64,000 bases of DNA from an uncultured Prevotellaceae bacterium (GCA_900314655.1 OMWC01000009.1:1-64000); one strand, 5' to 3'; counted from the stretch's first letter, positions 8,295 to 17,652 are shown. The notes: generated by a model from the sequence alone, not told the origin. Numbers and translations are program-made.

Positions 8295-9247
8295 AAAGAC
8301 AAATCAGAGAATACGCCATACAATGCATTCGCGATGAAGCAGATGCCGTGCTGGGACTCATTCCGCAACTCGACGAAGATTTCGAACGGGCTGTGGAACT
8401 GATTTTCAACTGCAAAGGCAAGGTCATCGTGACGGGCGTGGGAAAGAGCGGCCACATCGGTGCCAAGATAGCCGCCACGCTTTCCAGCACCGGCACACCG
8501 TCGTTCTTTATCAATCCCCTGGACGTCTATCACGGCGACCTCGGCGTGATGACCCACGACGACGTGGTGTTGGCCATCAGCAACAGCGGCCAGACCGACG
8601 AACTGCTGCGCTTCATCCCGATGGTGCTTCACATGAACATCCCCATCATCGGCATGAGCGGCAACGCTGATTCCCTGCTCACGCGCTATAGTACGGTGCA
8701 TCTCAACACCCACGTCAGCAAAGAGGCTTGTCCGCTGAACCTGGCTCCCACCAGCAGCACGACGGCCCAGCTTGTGCTCGGCGACGCATTGGCCGTGGCG
8801 CTGATGGAGCTGCGCAACTTCAAGCCCCGCGACTTTGCACAGTTCCACCCCGGAGGAGAACTCGGCAAACGGCTGCTGACCACCGCTCAGGACGTGATGC
8901 GCTCCAACGACCTCCCCATCATTCCGAAGGAGATGCATCTGGGCGAAGCCATCATTCTCGTGAGCAAAGGCAAACTGGGACTTGGTGTCTCGCTCGACGA
9001 AAACCAGAAAATCATCGGTCTCATCACCGACGGCGACATCCGCAGGGCCATGGAGAAATGGCAGGCAGGCTTTGTGGACCACACCGTGGAAGATATCATG
9101 ACACGGAAACCGAAATGCGTGCTTGCCGACACGAAGATTACGGAGATTCAGAAGATTATGCACAAGAACAAAGTCCATACCGTGCTGGTCATTGACCAGG
9201 AGAACCATCTGCTCGGTGTCGTTGACCATTATTCTTGCATGATATGA
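8291..9247 (+). CDS. kdsD: arabinose-5-phosphate isomerase, KpsF/GutQ family
   Basis: A 318-residue protein with an N-terminal SIS sugar-isomerase domain (VGKSGHIGAKIAATL near 50, then SNSGQTDELL) and two C-terminal CBS domains (about 205-318). It interconverts ribulose 5-phosphate and arabinose 5-phosphate, the substrate of KdsA encoded just upstream. The 4-nt overlaps on both sides (kdsA ATGA; PLD gene ATGA) show a tight operon. The CBS pair probably senses a nucleotide or sugar ligand. The gene context makes the Kdo role secure. Confidence 0.93.
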   Translation: MKRQIREYAIQCIRDEADAVLGLIPQLDEDFERAVELIFNCKGKVIVTGVGKSGHIGAKIAATLSSTGTPSFFINPLDVYHGDLGVMTHDDVVLAISNSGQTDELLRFIPMVLHMNIPIIGMSGNADSLLTRYSTVHLNTHVSKEACPLNLAPTSSTTAQLVLGDALAVALMELRNFKPRDFAQFHPGGELGKRLLTTAQDVMRSNDLPIIPKEMHLGEAIILVSKGKLGLGVSLDENQKIIGLITDGDIRRAMEKWQAGFVDHTVEDIMTRKPKCVLADTKITEIQKIMHKNKVHTVLVIDQENHLLGVVDHYSCMI

Positions 9248-10521
9248 TGCGAAAGGCAATAAAGCTGCTGTGGCTGGCAGCATTCCTGTTTCACGCCCCG
9301 TTGCATGCTGCGGCTCAACGGGCTGATTCCGCTGTCGTGAAAGATTTGCAGGATGCGGGCGTGGTTTTCTCCGACGACAATTCGGTGACGCTGCTCATGT
9401 CTGGTCAGGAGAAGTTCGACGATCTGTTTCAAGCCATCCGCGATGCCCAAAGTTCCGTCCACCTGGAATACTTCAACTTCCGCAACGACTCCATAGCCGA
9501 CCTGCTCTTTGAGACGTTGGCCCAGAAAGTGAAGGAAGGAGTTGAAGTGCGCGCGCTGTTCGACGGCTTCGGCAACGTGTCCAACAACCAGCCCCTGAAA
9601 CGCAAGCACATTGAACACCGCCGCCAGCAGGGCATTCAGCTATATGAATTCAATCCCGTGAAGTTTCCATGGCTGAACGATCTGTTTGGCCGAGACCACC
9701 GCAAGATAGTCGTCATCGACGGCAAAATAGCCTACACGGGCGGCATGAACGTGGCCGACTACTACATCAAGGGAACCAAGGAGGTGGGCGAATGGCGCGA
9801 TATGCACTGCCGCATCGAGGGCTCAGCCGTCAATCAGTTGCAGAGCATATTCGTGAAGATGTGGAAGCGCGTCACCGGTGAAGAGATTACGGGCCATCAA
9901 TACTACCGCGGCTTCACCACTCCCGAATACTTCACGGGCCTGAAGCCCGACACCACCCATACCGCCGGGCATAAAAAAGTGGGCATTGCCAACCGCGAGC
10001 CCTACCGAACGCCGAAAATCATTCGCCAGTTCTATTGCAGCGCCATCAATAACGCGCGGGATTCCATCAAGATTGTCAATCCCTATTTCACGCTGACACC
10101 CTCCATCACCAGGGCACTCAAGCGTGCAATCAAACGCGGCGTGAAGGTGGAACTGATGATTGCCGCCAACAGCGACATACCACTCACGCCCGACTGCGGT
10201 TTCTACAACATGCACCGGCTGATGAAGCGCGGTGCCGAGGTGTGGATCTACAAGAACGGTTTCCATCACACCAAGATCATCATGGTGGACGGTCAACTCT
10301 GCACCGTAGGCTCTGCCAATCTGGATTCCAGAAGCCTGCGCTACGACTACGAAGAGAATGCCGTCATCATTGACCCTGCCACCACACGCGAACTCTCTGA
10401 CATGTTCGACCGCGATAAACTGAAATCCTTCCGGCTCACAGAAGAGTCATGGAACCAATGGCGCACTCCCTGGCAGAAATTCCGCGGGTGGTTTGCCAAC
10501 CTGCTGTCAAACTTCCTTTAA
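9244..10521 (+). CDS. cls: phospholipase D-type cardiolipin synthase
   Basis: The 425-residue protein has the two catalytic HKD motifs of the family, HRKIVVID near 152 and HTKIIMVD near 340, with GGMN and GSANLDSRS following them. Family members join two phosphatidylglycerols into cardiolipin. Instead of the usual two N-terminal membrane helices it has one hydrophobic segment ending HAAAQR, which looks like a signal peptide, so the catalytic part is probably periplasmic. Start taken at ATG 9244, overlapping the kdsD stop by 4 nt. Another phosphatidyltransferase or nuclease role cannot be excluded, but the residues around both motifs fit Cls best. Confidence 0.82.
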   Translation: MMRKAIKLLWLAAFLFHAPLHAAAQRADSAVVKDLQDAGVVFSDDNSVTLLMSGQEKFDDLFQAIRDAQSSVHLEYFNFRNDSIADLLFETLAQKVKEGVEVRALFDGFGNVSNNQPLKRKHIEHRRQQGIQLYEFNPVKFPWLNDLFGRDHRKIVVIDGKIAYTGGMNVADYYIKGTKEVGEWRDMHCRIEGSAVNQLQSIFVKMWKRVTGEEITGHQYYRGFTTPEYFTGLKPDTTHTAGHKKVGIANREPYRTPKIIRQFYCSAINNARDSIKIVNPYFTLTPSITRALKRAIKRGVKVELMIAANSDIPLTPDCGFYNMHRLMKRGAEVWIYKNGFHHTKIIMVDGQLCTVGSANLDSRSLRYDYEENAVIIDPATTRELSDMFDRDKLKSFRLTEESWNQWRTPWQKFRGWFANLLSNFL

Positions 10522-10533
10522 CAACTACCAACT

Positions 10534-12648
10534 ATGATGACCAACCGAGAGTACTTTCACGATATCTTCAAATATCTGAATTTTAATCAACTGTGGAAGC
10601 CCATTTACCTCATGCGTAACTATCTGGCCGACAATCCGACGGCTTATAGCGACCAGTCACTCCACAGCATCGTGGAAGACTACACACGCATGCTCAACTA
10701 TATGGAACAGGGCTATCAGGACCCCGACCGCAACGCCATCTACCAGAAACTGATGCAGCGGATGTGGGCCTACGCTTCCAATGCCTATATGGCATGGCTG
10801 TGCCGTGAGATTTCTTTCTACCGCGAAACCCAGCAGCACTCGCTGAGCCACATGTTCACACAAGAACGGATCGTCAGCACCCTCCAAAACTTCGTCACCG
10901 AGACGGCCATGCTCAGCCTGGAGCCCCAAGAATCGCGCGCCCAGCAGGAGAAGGAACTCTATGCCCGCCATCACGATTTCATGCGTGCGCTCTTCGACCG
11001 TCTCTACGTGAGCAGCCAGTGGGAACCGGCGCAGCAGATGTTCTACGAAGAACTGCTACTGTCGCCTGCCGTGGACACTATCGACCAGCAGCTCATCGTC
11101 AGCGCCATCACAATGAATTGTCTCACTCAGTTTGACCCCCTGAAGTTCCGCCTCCTCGTCAACATCCACATGCGTTCCACCGTCGTGGAGGTGCGCGAGC
11201 GGGCCTTCACCGGATGGGCACTCTGCATACAGCGCATCAGTCTTGAAATGTGGGCAGACTTCAAAGAAGAGTTGCTCACCCTCTGTCACCGCTACAGCAA
11301 TGAGCTGGCCGAACTGCAACGGCAGATTATCTGCTGCATCAATGCCGACCGCGACAACGACATCATTCAGCGCGAAATCATGCCCAACATCCTCAACAAC
11401 AGCAATTTCCGCCTGACGCACAACGGACTTGAAGAGATTGAAGACGACCCGATGGAAGACATCCTGAACCCCGGGGCGGCTGATGAAAAGACTGAAGAAC
11501 TGGAGCGCACCATGCAGCAGATGATCAACATGCAGAAACAGGGTTCCGACATCTACTTCGGCGGTTTCAAGCAGATGAAAAGGTATGCCTTCTTCTACAC
11601 ACTCAGCAATTGGTTCACGCCCTTCTATATCCAGCATCCCGACCTGAATGCCATTTCGCCGAAAGCCAAATCGGGAGGATTCATCAACACCGTCGTCAAC
11701 AACGGCGTATTCTGCAACAGCGACAAATATTCATTCATACTGAGTTTCTCATCGGTCGTTGAACGACTGCCTGAGGAAATCCGGAAAGTCATGGATTCGG
11801 AAGTGGACTACGAGATGCTCAAACAGACAGCCGGAACGAACCGTCCGGTGTTCATCCGGCTTCTCTACCTGCAAGACCTCTACCGCTTCTTCCAGCTCCA
11901 TCCACAGAAAAAGGCACTCGTTTATAACCCCTTTGAGCACTTTAATGATCCTGACGGCGGCAATTACTTCATCCTCAAGCACAATATCTTCGATGACTAC
12001 CAGAAACAGAACGACGGAGACACCCGGCTGCTGATACTGCGTGCCCGACTGCTATATAAGCATGGCCGCTTCTCCAATGCCTCCGAGCTTCTCAGCGATT
12101 TGGTAAAACAGGAGCCCGACAACGTGCAGGCACTGTCACTTCTGGGCCGCTCGCTGATGGAAGAAGGCGAGTTCAGCGACGCTGGAGACTACTACGAAAA
12201 ACTGCTGCTCATCGACCCCAGCAACAAGCACTATATCTACATGCATGCCCTGGCTCAAGCCAAGGAAGGCTGCTTCGAGGACGCGTTGGGCGAACTCTAC
12301 AGGCTGAAATACGAAGAGCCCGACAACATCAAATACTGCCGCACGCTGGGCTGGACGCTGATGTCAATGGGACGCGACGAACAGGCTGAAAAAGAATATG
12401 AGATTATCCTCGGAAAAGACGAGCCAAGCCTGTCCGACTACGTCAATGCCGGCTATTGCTACTGGTTCCGCGGCAATATCCACAAGGCCGCCACGCTCTT
12501 CCGCAAATATTATGATAAAAAAGGAATCAGCGACCTCTATGTGGAGTTCCGCAAAGACGAGCAACTGCTCCAAAGCCACGGCATTGGAAGCAAGGAACTC
12601 AACATGATGTGCGAACTGGTTCAGTGGGACCCTGAGGCTGAGGCATAG
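10534..12648 (+). CDS. large TPR-repeat protein of unknown function
   Basis: A 704-residue protein without signal peptide or membrane segments, so probably cytoplasmic. The first 470 residues are helical and I recognise no domain. A run of about five tetratricopeptide repeats occupies roughly 490-660 (for example ARLLYKHGRFSNASELLSDL and LGWTLMSMGRDEQAEKEY), suggesting protein-protein binding. It follows the cardiolipin synthase gene by 12 nt and is probably the last gene of the maeB-kdsA-kdsD-cls unit. It converges with the next gene with only 4 nt between stops and no visible terminator. Confidence 0.7.
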   Translation: MMTNREYFHDIFKYLNFNQLWKPIYLMRNYLADNPTAYSDQSLHSIVEDYTRMLNYMEQGYQDPDRNAIYQKLMQRMWAYASNAYMAWLCREISFYRETQQHSLSHMFTQERIVSTLQNFVTETAMLSLEPQESRAQQEKELYARHHDFMRALFDRLYVSSQWEPAQQMFYEELLLSPAVDTIDQQLIVSAITMNCLTQFDPLKFRLLVNIHMRSTVVEVRERAFTGWALCIQRISLEMWADFKEELLTLCHRYSNELAELQRQIICCINADRDNDIIQREIMPNILNNSNFRLTHNGLEEIEDDPMEDILNPGAADEKTEELERTMQQMINMQKQGSDIYFGGFKQMKRYAFFYTLSNWFTPFYIQHPDLNAISPKAKSGGFINTVVNNGVFCNSDKYSFILSFSSVVERLPEEIRKVMDSEVDYEMLKQTAGTNRPVFIRLLYLQDLYRFFQLHPQKKALVYNPFEHFNDPDGGNYFILKHNIFDDYQKQNDGDTRLLILRARLLYKHGRFSNASELLSDLVKQEPDNVQALSLLGRSLMEEGEFSDAGDYYEKLLLIDPSNKHYIYMHALAQAKEGCFEDALGELYRLKYEEPDNIKYCRTLGWTLMSMGRDEQAEKEYEIILGKDEPSLSDYVNAGYCYWFRGNIHKAATLFRKYYDKKGISDLYVEFRKDEQLLQSHGIGSKELNMMCELVQWDPEAEA

Positions 12649-12652
12649 GCTC

Positions 12653-13561
12653 TCAGAGCCACTTCTGGGCTCTCAGCACGTCTTTCTCGCGGGGAGCAAC
12701 AATGTGAGTATATTTGATTTTGGGAAGTTGGCGAATGGTCTTTTCGTCAACTTTCATGTATTTCTTCACCAATGGCGCATACGACTGGATTCCATAGCGG
12801 TTGATGGAATCCACGGCAGCATTATAGCCTTTCAGGAAGGCGGCATACTGACGGCTGCGCTCCTTCCCCTGCAGCCCTTTCTCGCGGAAGGCAATCACGC
12901 CCAGGCGGATGTCGCGCTGCTCCGTATCAAAAAGCACGGGATTCTTCCACAGTCGAGCCGAGGTGGCTTGTGGTTCAGGCAGCAGCATTGCGTCCAGCTC
13001 ATTGTTTTGCAACATCTTCAGGCAGATGTTCGGGTCGTTGATCTGAACCAGGAACACATCGTCGCGCTTCAGCCGTGCGCTGTCGATGCAGAGTTCGGCC
13101 AACAGGTGGGTGGCGCTGAAACGGGCCATAGCCACCAACTTATCGGTGAGCTGCTTCAGCTCGTTGATACGCGACAGGCGGTTGGCCACGAACTGCCATC
13201 TGGCCTGCGTGGCCGTGGCATAGCGCAGGGCCGTGCCCTTCTGCTTCATCCCCTCGCCTTTCACCAAGTCGGTAACCGAACCTTCGAGCCGACCTTTCAG
13301 CAGGGCAGCATCACAGTCAATCTGCGAGTTGTAAGGCTTCAGCCGGATATCCACGCCGAGTGTGTCAAAGAGTCTTCGCTCCTTGGCCACATACAGCGGC
13401 AGGCAGTCCATCGTGGGCAGCACGCCTATCTTCAGCGCGGCAGAATCCTCCTTGGCCAGCCGGATTCTTTCGGCTCGGGAAATGCGTTGCTTCTCCTCAA
13501 AGCTCTCGCTACAGGAAGCCAGCAGCACACAGGCGAAGATGATACAGAGAATCTTTTTCAT
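12653..13561 (-). CDS. ABC-transporter substrate-binding lipoprotein (SsuA/NMT1-like)
   Basis: 302 residues with a lipoprotein signal (lipobox LLASC, Cys17) followed by a periplasmic-binding-protein fold: IGVLPTMDCLPLYVAKERRLF, then VDIRL and a later NDPNICLKMLQNNELDAMLLPEP. This pattern is typical of the NMT1/SsuA group, which binds thiamine precursors, sulfonates or nitrate; the ligand cannot be read from sequence. No permease or ATPase gene sits beside it. The only co-directional neighbour is the DUF1846 gene, 6 nt upstream. Confidence 0.78.
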   Translation of the reverse strand: MKKILCIIFACVLLASCSESFEEKQRISRAERIRLAKEDSAALKIGVLPTMDCLPLYVAKERRLFDTLGVDIRLKPYNSQIDCDAALLKGRLEGSVTDLVKGEGMKQKGTALRYATATQARWQFVANRLSRINELKQLTDKLVAMARFSATHLLAELCIDSARLKRDDVFLVQINDPNICLKMLQNNELDAMLLPEPQATSARLWKNPVLFDTEQRDIRLGVIAFREKGLQGKERSRQYAAFLKGYNAAVDSINRYGIQSYAPLVKKYMKVDEKTIRQLPKIKYTHIVAPREKDVLRAQKWL

Positions 13562-13567
13562 TACGCG

Positions 13568-15031
13568 TTATTTCCTGACGGGGTCGGAAGTCAGTCCGCA
13601 GCCTAACTTCTTGAAAATCTTACGGTCCACCTCGCTGAGCATCACCGTGGCATGCACCTGGCATCCGTCGAGCAGCGGAATGGCTTCGAGCGCCTTGCGG
13701 CAGTTCTCATCCTTCTGGCTCAGCACGGCCAGCGCCACGAGCACCTCGTCGGTGTGCAGACGCGGGTTGTTGCCATGGAGCATCGAGGTCTTCATGCGCT
13801 GGATGGGCTCTATCATCTCCTGCGGTATCAGCTTGATGCTGTGGTCGATACCGGCCAGATGCTTCGTGGCATTGAGCAGCAGGGCGGCGCTGGGACCGAG
13901 CAGTTCGCTGGTCTCGGCAGTGATGAGCGTTCCGTCAGCGAGTTCGATGGCCGCACAGGGTGTGCCCGAACGCAGCTTTCGCTCATAGGCAGCCACCGTG
14001 CAGCGGCGGTCGGCCGTGGAGAGCTTCATCTGCTTCATGAGCAGCGCCAGCTTGTTCACCTCCTGGTCATTGTTGCGGCCGTCGGTCATGTTGCAGAGGG
14101 CCGTATAGTAGCGGCGTATGATTTCCTGCTTCGAAGCCTCGCAGCACACCTCATCGTCGGAAATGCAGAAGCCGACCATGTTCACGCCCATGTCGGTAGG
14201 CGACTTGTAGGGGCTCTCGCCGTAGATGCCTTCGAAGATGGCGTTGAGCACGGGGAATATCTCGATGTCGCGGTTATAGTTGACGGTGGTCTTGCCGTAG
14301 GCTTCCAAGTGGAAGTGGTCAATCATGTTCACGTCGTTAAGGTCGGCCGTAGCAGCCTCGTAGGCCACATTGACGGGATGCTTCAGGGGAATGTTCCAGA
14401 TGGGGAACGTCTCAAACTTGGCATAGCCAGCCTTCACCCCACGCTTGTTCTCGTTGTAGAGCTGCGACAGGCAGACGGCCATTTTGCCGCTTCCAGGGCC
14501 TGGAGCCGTCACCACCACGAGCGGACGGGTGGTCTCCACGTAGTCGTTCTTGCCGAAGCCTTCCTCGCTGTCGATGAGTTCCACATTCGTGGGATAGCCT
14601 TCAATCAGGTAATGGTAGTACACCTTCACGCCGCCCAGCCTTTCAAGCCGCTCGCGGAAACCCACTGCCGAAGCCTGGCCGTTAAAATGCGTGATAACGA
14701 CGCTCGACACGTAGAGCCCGCGCTCAGTGAACACATCGCGCAGCCGCAGCACATCCTTGTCGTAGGTGATGCCAAGGTCACCGCGCACCTTGTTGCGCTC
14801 GATATCCTCGGCTGATATCACGATAATGATTTCGGCATCGTCGCGCAGCTGCATCAGCATGCGCAGCTTGCTGTCGGGGTGGAAACCGGGGAGCACGCGC
14901 GAGGCGTGGTAGTCGTCGTAGAGTTTTCCGCCAAACTCCATGTATAGTTTGTCGCCGAACTGCGCGATGCGCTCCTTGATGTGCTCCGACTGGATGCGGA
15001 GATACTTGTCGTTATCGAAACCTAATTGCAT
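13568..15031 (-). CDS. DUF1846 (UPF0371) family protein
   Basis: A 487-residue protein matching the UPF0371/DUF1846 family over its length (FDNDKYLRIQSEHIKERI, TAPGPGSGKMAVCLSQLY with a P-loop-like GPGSGK, and VNMVGFCISDDEVCCEAS). The family is found in Firmicutes and Bacteroidetes and its biochemical role is not established. The frame opens at 15061, but ATG 15031 (MQLGFDND) matches the family start and has AGAAGG upstream, one of the few SD-like sites here. It shares its transcript with the downstream solute-binding lipoprotein. Confidence 0.85.
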   Translation of the reverse strand: MQLGFDNDKYLRIQSEHIKERIAQFGDKLYMEFGGKLYDDYHASRVLPGFHPDSKLRMLMQLRDDAEIIIVISAEDIERNKVRGDLGITYDKDVLRLRDVFTERGLYVSSVVITHFNGQASAVGFRERLERLGGVKVYYHYLIEGYPTNVELIDSEEGFGKNDYVETTRPLVVVTAPGPGSGKMAVCLSQLYNENKRGVKAGYAKFETFPIWNIPLKHPVNVAYEAATADLNDVNMIDHFHLEAYGKTTVNYNRDIEIFPVLNAIFEGIYGESPYKSPTDMGVNMVGFCISDDEVCCEASKQEIIRRYYTALCNMTDGRNNDQEVNKLALLMKQMKLSTADRRCTVAAYERKLRSGTPCAAIELADGTLITAETSELLGPSAALLLNATKHLAGIDHSIKLIPQEMIEPIQRMKTSMLHGNNPRLHTDEVLVALAVLSQKDENCRKALEAIPLLDGCQVHATVMLSEVDRKIFKKLGCGLTSDPVRK

Positions 15032-15071
15032 GACCTTCTGTCGTTTAAATGATGAAATCAAAAATCGAGCA

Positions 15072-15079
15072 CAAAATTA
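15072..15079 (-). promoter_or_regulatory. -7 promoter box of the DUF1846 gene
   Basis: TAATTTTG on the minus strand, about 40 nt before the ATG at 15031. Confidence 0.5.
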
Positions 15080-15152
15080 TAAAATTATCGCGAAAAAACG
15101 CCATGAAACTCAAAGAATTTGCAAAAAATGATGATATCTGAAAGAAAAAAAC

Positions 15153-15161
15153 TATCTTTGC
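15153..15161 (+). promoter_or_regulatory. -7 promoter box of the DUF362 gene
   Basis: TATCTTTGC, about 45 nt before the ATG at 15207. It diverges from the DUF1846 promoter. Confidence 0.6.
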
Positions 15162-15206
15162 GCACACTTTGTAAACATTCATTTCACCTATTATAATTTA
15201 AGCAAT

Positions 15207-16169
15207 ATGAGAAAAATCATCCTGACGCTGGCCCTCGTCCTCACGGCGATGGGCTCTCAAGCACAAAGCAAAGTCTATTTCACACGCGACATCACCCCTG
15301 AGTCGCTCGTCAAGATCTACGAGGCCCTGGGCGTGGAGGCCAAAGGCCGCGTGGCCGTGAAGATATCTACCGGCGAGGCTGGCAACACCCACTACCTCAA
15401 ACCCACACTCATCCGCAACCTCGTGGAGCGCGTCAACGGCACCATCGTGGAATGCTGCACGGCCTACGGCGGCAGTCGACAGGACGTGTCGAAACATTGG
15501 CAGACCATCCATGAGCACGGATTCGATTCCATCTTTGCCGTTGATATCATGGACGAATACGACCAGATACGCATTCCCATCCAAGACCGCAAGCACCTGA
15601 AATACGACATCGTGGGCGGCCACCTGGCCAACTACGACTTCATGATCAACCTGGCCCATTTCAAAGGTCATGCCATGGGTGGCTTCGGCGGCGTGCTCAA
15701 GAATGCTTCCATCGGCGTTGCTTCAACGGCCGGCAAGGCCTACATCCACTCGGCTGGCAAGACCGACGATGCCTCGAAGGCTTGGGGACCCGAATACCTG
15801 GCAGCCGGTCCCACGCAGGATCTCTTCCTCGAATCGATGGCTGCCGCTGCGCAGAGCGTACACAACTACATGGGCGGACGCGTCGTCTATATCAACGTGA
15901 TGAACAACATGTCGGTGGATTGCGACTGCGACGGCCATCCCGCCAAGCCCGAGCTCAAGGACATGGGCATCCTGGCTTCGCTCGACCCCGTGGCCGTTGA
16001 CCAGGCTTGCCTCGACAAAGTATTCAACTATCAGGGCAAGAAGGGCGACGACAACAAGCCCCTCATCCAGCGCATCAACCGCCAGCACGGCACCTACATC
16101 ACCGACTATGCCGAGAAGATCGGGCTGGGCTCCAAGCAGTACGTGCTGATCGACCTTGACCGTCGCTGA
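15207..16169 (+). CDS. exported DUF362 domain protein
   Basis: 320 residues with a clear signal peptide (MRKIILTLALVLTAMGSQAQ) and a DUF362 body: VAVKISTGEAGNTHYLKP, NYDFMINLAHFKGHAMGGFGG and a CDCDGHPAKP motif near residues 236-245 that could bind a metal. Some DUF362 proteins are fused to ferredoxin domains; this one is not. Function unknown. It is a single-gene unit whose stop lies 5 nt from the stop of the convergent transpeptidase gene. Confidence 0.83.
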   Translation: MRKIILTLALVLTAMGSQAQSKVYFTRDITPESLVKIYEALGVEAKGRVAVKISTGEAGNTHYLKPTLIRNLVERVNGTIVECCTAYGGSRQDVSKHWQTIHEHGFDSIFAVDIMDEYDQIRIPIQDRKHLKYDIVGGHLANYDFMINLAHFKGHAMGGFGGVLKNASIGVASTAGKAYIHSAGKTDDASKAWGPEYLAAGPTQDLFLESMAAAAQSVHNYMGGRVVYINVMNNMSVDCDCDGHPAKPELKDMGILASLDPVAVDQACLDKVFNYQGKKGDDNKPLIQRINRQHGTYITDYAEKIGLGSKQYVLIDLDRR

Positions 16170-16174
16170 AACCG

Positions 16175-17245
16175 TCAGTTTCCTTTCAGGTACATCCTAA
16201 TAATGCGCGAGGCTATCGGCGCTGCCACATCGGCGCCGAAGCCTCCGTGTTCTATATATACGGCAATGGCAATCTGCGGATTATCCTGCGGCGCAAAGGC
16301 GATGAAGGCCGAGTGGTCCTTGCCCGCATTCTCCACCGTGCCCGTCTTTCCGCAGATGGGATAGGTGGTCTTCAGCCGGTAGGCGGTGCCTTTATCCACG
16401 GCCATCCGCATGCCGTCGATGACGGGCTGATAAGCCTCGGGGGCCACCTTTGTCAGGTGCTTCGTGTGGTAGCGCTGCCCGGCTGTCTGATGGATATGCG
16501 GCGTGAAGTAGTAGCCTCGGTTGGCGATGGTCGCAGCCAGGTTACAGAGTTGCAACGGCGTCACGGTCACGTCGCCCTGCCCCATTCCTGCCCACCAGAT
16601 GGTCCGTCCGTCCCATCCGTCCTTGTAGCGGCGATTCAGGTAGTTGGCATTGGCCAGCAGTCCACCCTTCTCGCCCGGAATATCCACACCCAGCGGTCCG
16701 CCCAAGCCCATGCTCCGCATGTAGTCGCGCCAGGTGTTGATGGCCTCGTCGCGGCTTTCGTACATGAAGTCGTCGTTGATCATCGAGGCGAAGTTGATGA
16801 GAAACCACGTATTGCACGAGAAGGCCAGCGCCTCCCTGAGTTGGAGCGGCGAGCGGTGCTGGTGGCAGCCCACGCGGATATTGCCGTCGGTGATGCCGTT
16901 GTGGCATTCCACGGAAGTTTGCGGCTGTATGATTCCCTCCGAGAGCAACGTCAGCGCCTGTGCCGTCTTGAAGGTGGAGCCTGGCGCATAGGGTGTGGCA
17001 ATGGCCAGATTGACATCGAATCCGTGAGGTGAATTAGTGACCAGACAGATAATCTCGCCCGTAGCGGGCCGTATGGCCACGATGCTTCCCGTCTTGCCTT
17101 TGAGCAACTGCTGTCCCAGCTGTTGCAGGGCTGGCCTCACGGTCAGCGGTCCGTCGGCAGGCAGTCCCTGCGCATGGATTTTTCCCACGGCAGCAGCCAG
17201 TGCCAGGCCGAGGATGATGAGTGTAAAAAATACTTTCCGGTTCAT
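16175..17245 (-). CDS. small penicillin-binding transpeptidase
   Basis: A 356-residue protein with the three active-site motifs of penicillin-binding transpeptidases: PGSTFK (nucleophile Ser), SCN and KTGT. One N-terminal hydrophobic segment (FFTLIILGLALAAAVG) anchors or exports it. It lacks the large PBP-dimer domain that normally precedes the transpeptidase domain in class B PBPs, which makes it unusually short; a full PBP2 is presumably encoded elsewhere. Likely role is cross-linking peptidoglycan or a specialised envelope function. Upstream in-frame ATGs exist, but the promoter box at 17258-17266 places the transcript start after them, so 17245 is chosen. Confidence 0.85.
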   Translation of the reverse strand: MNRKVFFTLIILGLALAAAVGKIHAQGLPADGPLTVRPALQQLGQQLLKGKTGSIVAIRPATGEIICLVTNSPHGFDVNLAIATPYAPGSTFKTAQALTLLSEGIIQPQTSVECHNGITDGNIRVGCHQHRSPLQLREALAFSCNTWFLINFASMINDDFMYESRDEAINTWRDYMRSMGLGGPLGVDIPGEKGGLLANANYLNRRYKDGWDGRTIWWAGMGQGDVTVTPLQLCNLAATIANRGYYFTPHIHQTAGQRYHTKHLTKVAPEAYQPVIDGMRMAVDKGTAYRLKTTYPICGKTGTVENAGKDHSAFIAFAPQDNPQIAIAVYIEHGGFGADVAAPIASRIIRMYLKGN

Positions 17246-17257
17246 GTGTTTCATACT

Positions 17258-17266
17258 GCAAAGATA
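17258..17266 (-). promoter_or_regulatory. -7 promoter box of the transpeptidase gene
   Basis: TATCTTTGC on the minus strand, 12 nt before ATG 17245. Confidence 0.6.
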
Positions 17267-17336
17267 CGAAGTATTCTCCATTCCTGCAAGGAAATCGCCC
17301 TTTCAGCCTGAAAAAATATACATATTTTTCCGCGCA

Positions 17337-17408
17337 GGCTTTGCGCGAAGGCCGTCCGAAGCCTGCGCGAAAGCCGCGCGAAGTCAGCGCGCACATCGCG
17401 CAAAGCCT
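17337..17408. repeat. GC-rich inverted repeat block
   Basis: A perfect 13-bp inverted repeat (AGGCTTTGCGCGA at 17337-17349 against TCGCGCAAAGCCT at 17396-17408) encloses further copies of GCGCGAA-like words. It stands out from its AT-rich surroundings. Role unknown; in RNA it would form a strong branched hairpin. Confidence 0.6.
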
Positions 17409-17427
17409 ACTTTGCGAAGATTGGAGC

Positions 17428-17598
17428 AAATCGACAAAATCACAAATCGACAAATCGACATTTAGCCTTTTTCAAGGAGACTAAATTTTATATATTAATA
17501 AATATATATATTTATTAATATATAACTTTTATGTGACATTTACGCGCCCGCCGCCCATGCCTTATTGTCGATTTGTCGATTTGTGATTTTGTCGATTT
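17428..17598. repeat. inverted octamer-arm element with AT palindrome core (element 1)
   Basis: The left arm at 17428-17460 and right arm at 17566-17598 are perfect 33-bp inverted repeats. Each is built from four octamers of the type AAATCGAC. The 105-bp core holds a perfect 38-bp A/T palindrome (17488-17525) and a short GC patch (CGCGCCCGCCGCC). It lies in the divergent spacer between the transpeptidase and cobW genes. No coding frame is present. The rest of the 17267-17652 spacer holds only the GC-rich block at 17337-17408. Confidence 0.85.
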
Positions 17599-17652
17599 CG
17601 GCTAGTTTTGCGGTTTTCGCGGGGTTTTCTTGCAGATGTAACAGGAAATGTG

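Noticed and set aside
13652..14815. Long plus-strand frame opposite the DUF1846 gene
   Set aside because: Low-complexity shadow rich in His, Val and Arg; the minus-strand family match is clear.
17488..17525. Replication origin (AT palindrome near cobW)
   Set aside because: No DnaA-box cluster or origin genes nearby; two other AT-rich cores of the same kind occur in the window.
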